Part shown: piece after piece, positions 62,501-64,000 of the stretch
How positions within the stretch are numbered: the stretch's first letter is position 1
Layout: each line of letters starts with the position of its first letter
DNA from: Rhabditoides inermis
Lineage: Eukaryota > Nematoda > Chromadorea > Rhabditida > Rhabditidae
Assembly: GCA_963966185.1 (NCBI GenBank)
Contig: CAWZYM010000301.1
Coordinates: forward strand, 1,299,001 to 1,363,000
Direction of reading: 5' to 3'
Length of the DNA stretch: 64,000 bases
Notes under the pieces: generated by a model
Told to the model about the DNA's origin: nothing
The model's input: the letters and a program-made list of their open reading frames with translations, nothing else
The model's database searches: none
Position numbers and translations under genes: made by a program

Positions 62501-64000
62501 AACAGTTTAAAACTTTTCACAAAGATGTTTAGGGGTTTATAACTTTTCACAAAGATGTTCAGGAGTTTAGAACTTTTTCCTAGAACAGTTTAGAACTTTT
62601 CACAACGATGTTTAGGGGTTTAGAACTTTTCACGAAGATGTTCAGGAGTTTAGAACTTTTCCGTAAAACAGTTTGAAACTTTTCACAAAAATGTTTAGTG
62701 GTTTAGAACTTTTCACAAAGATGTTCAGGAGTTTAGAACTTTTTCCTAGAACAGTTTAGAACTTTTCACAAAGATGTTTAGAAGTTCAGAACTTCTCACG
62801 AAGATGTTCAGGAGTTCGAAACTTTTTCGTAAAACAGTTTTGAACTTTTCACAAAGATGTTTAGGGGTTTAGAACTTCTCACGAAGATGTTCAGGAGTTC
62901 AGAACTTTTTCCTAGAACAGTTTAGAACTTTTCACAACGATGTTTAGGGGTTTAGAACTTTTCACGAAGATGTTCAGGAGTTTAGAACTTTTCCGTAAAA
63001 CAGTTCAGAACTTTTCACGAAGATGTTTAGGGGTTTAGAACTTCTCACGAAGATAATCAGAAGTTTGGAACTTTTTCTTAGAACAGTTTAGAATTTTTCA
63101 CAGAGATGTTTAGGGGTTTAGAACTTCTCACGAAGATGTTCAGGAGTTTAGAACTTTTCTGTAAAACAGTTAAAACTTTTCACAAAGATGTTTAGGGGTT
63201 TAGAACTTTGCCGTAAAACAGTTTAGAACTTTTCACAAAGATGTTTAGGGGTTTAGAACTTCTCACGAAGATGTTCAGGAGTTTAGAACTTTTCCGTGAA
63301 ACAGTTTAAAAACTTTTCACAAAGATGTTTAGGAGTTTAGAACTTCTCACGAAGATGTTCAGGAGTTTAGAACTTTGCCGTAAAACAGTTTAGAACTTTT
63401 CACAAAGATGTTTAGGGGTTTAGAACTTCTCACGAAGATGTTCAGGAGTTTAGAACTTTTCCGTGAAACAGTTTAAACTTTTCACGAAGATGTTTAGGAG
63501 TTTAGAACTTCTCACGAAGATGTTCAGGAGTTTAGAACTTTTTTTCTAAAACAGTTTAAAACTTTTCACAACGATGTTTAGTGGTTTAGAACTTTTCACA
63601 AAGATGTTCAGGATTTCAGAACTTTTTCCTAGAACAGTTTAAAACTTTTCACAAAGATGTTTAGGGGTTTAGAACTTCTCACGAAGATGTTCAGGAGTTT
63701 AGAACTTTGCCGTAAAACAGTTTAGAATTTTTCACAAAGATGTTTAGGGGTTTAGAACTTCTCACGAAGATGTTCAGGAGTTTAGAACTTTTCCGTGAAA
63801 CAGTATAAAACTTTTCACGAAGATGTTTAGGAGTTTAGAACTTCTCACGAAGATGTTCAGGAGTTTAGAACTTTTTTTCTAAAACAGTTTAAAACTTTTC
63901 ACAACGATGTTTAGTGGTTTAGAACTTTTCACAAAGATGTTCAGGATTTCAGAACTTTTTCCTAGAACAGTTTAGAACTTTTCACAAAGATGTTTAGGGG
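56600..64000 (+). repeat. satellite duplication, copy 2, running off the window
   Basis: Counterpart of 47222-54620. It lacks about 116 bp near 57.68 kb and has a broken monomer at about 58.16 kb. It carries more single-base indels than copy 1 (for example near 60717, 60731, 61330, 61571, 61676, 62140, 63306 and 63471). Confidence 0.75.

Larger units (their letters stand above)
8144..64000 (+). repeat. 83-bp trimeric satellite array, main segment, continuing past the window
   Basis: The same A-B-C trimer as left of the foldback element, in the same orientation throughout; I saw no inverted monomer and no other foreign insertion. With the left segment it makes about 57.9 kb, roughly 690 trimers by length. 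Variants mark higher-order blocks: A as caacgatgtttagtgg or caacgatgtttagggg, B as cacgaagataatcagg, C as listed for the left segment. Single-base indels are scattered and denser in places. No gene is visible. Confidence 0.97.

Noticed and set aside
5612..64000. CRISPR array (30-bp repeats separated by 23-53 bp)
   Set aside because: The intervening sequences are themselves repeats of a few types rather than unique spacers, there are no cas genes, and the flanking genes are eukaryotic with introns.
5612..64000. Telomere-like TTTAGGG within monomer A
   Set aside because: It occurs once per 30-bp monomer inside a longer unit and never as a pure tandem; nematode telomeres are TTAGGC. Resemblance is coincidental.
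5612..64000. Heat-shock elements, because GAA and TTC alternate
   Set aside because: The spacing is wrong: GAAgatgTTC and TTCtcacGAA have four bases between the triplets instead of two, and GAACTTC has one.

Overview
The window looks like nuclear DNA of a nematode, probably a rhabditid. The two gene models on the left have introns of about 41 to 96 nt (one of 276 nt) with TTTCAG or TTTTAG type acceptors. One gene is a small secreted saposin-like protein of the kind nematodes carry as multigene families. A decayed Tc1/mariner-type transposase belongs to a DDE family that I associate with nematode genomes. This is inference from gene structure and family; the species cannot be named from the sequence.

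The left 5.6 kb is ordinary low-copy DNA. A five-exon gene of unknown function lies on the + strand (CDS 1374-1968, probable untranslated exons upstream). A four-exon saposin-like gene lies on the - strand (2828-3579), with a signal peptide, six correctly placed cysteines, a TATA-like box and a polyadenylation signal. A (TA)28 microsatellite and a pair of CACGTG sites lie between the two genes. At 4723-5525 on the - strand is the C-terminal catalytic part of a transposase whose N-terminal part is missing.

From about 5612 to the right edge (64000, continuing beyond) the window is one satellite array, all monomers on one strand. The basic unit is a trimer of about 83 bp made of two related 30-bp monomers (A, B) and a shorter 23-24-bp monomer (C). 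Trimer variants are arranged in higher-order units of about 1.5 and 2.0 kb, and these lie in still larger duplications with offsets of about 5.0, 9.4 and 13.4 kb. By length this is roughly 690 trimers. I see no gene in it.

The array is broken once, at 7675-8141, by a 467-bp element with 71-bp terminal inverted repeats and a TA target duplication. It carries two tRNA-derived sequences pointing outward, each with RNA polymerase III A and B boxes and a nearby T4 run. A paralogous stretch of satellite near 10053 preserves the empty insertion site. This foldback element and the multi-level structure of the satellite are the most unusual things in the window. A further observation is that one common satellite variant carries, on the - strand, the 8-mer CTGTTTCA known as the upstream core motif of nematode 21U-RNA (piRNA) genes; whether it means anything is untested.
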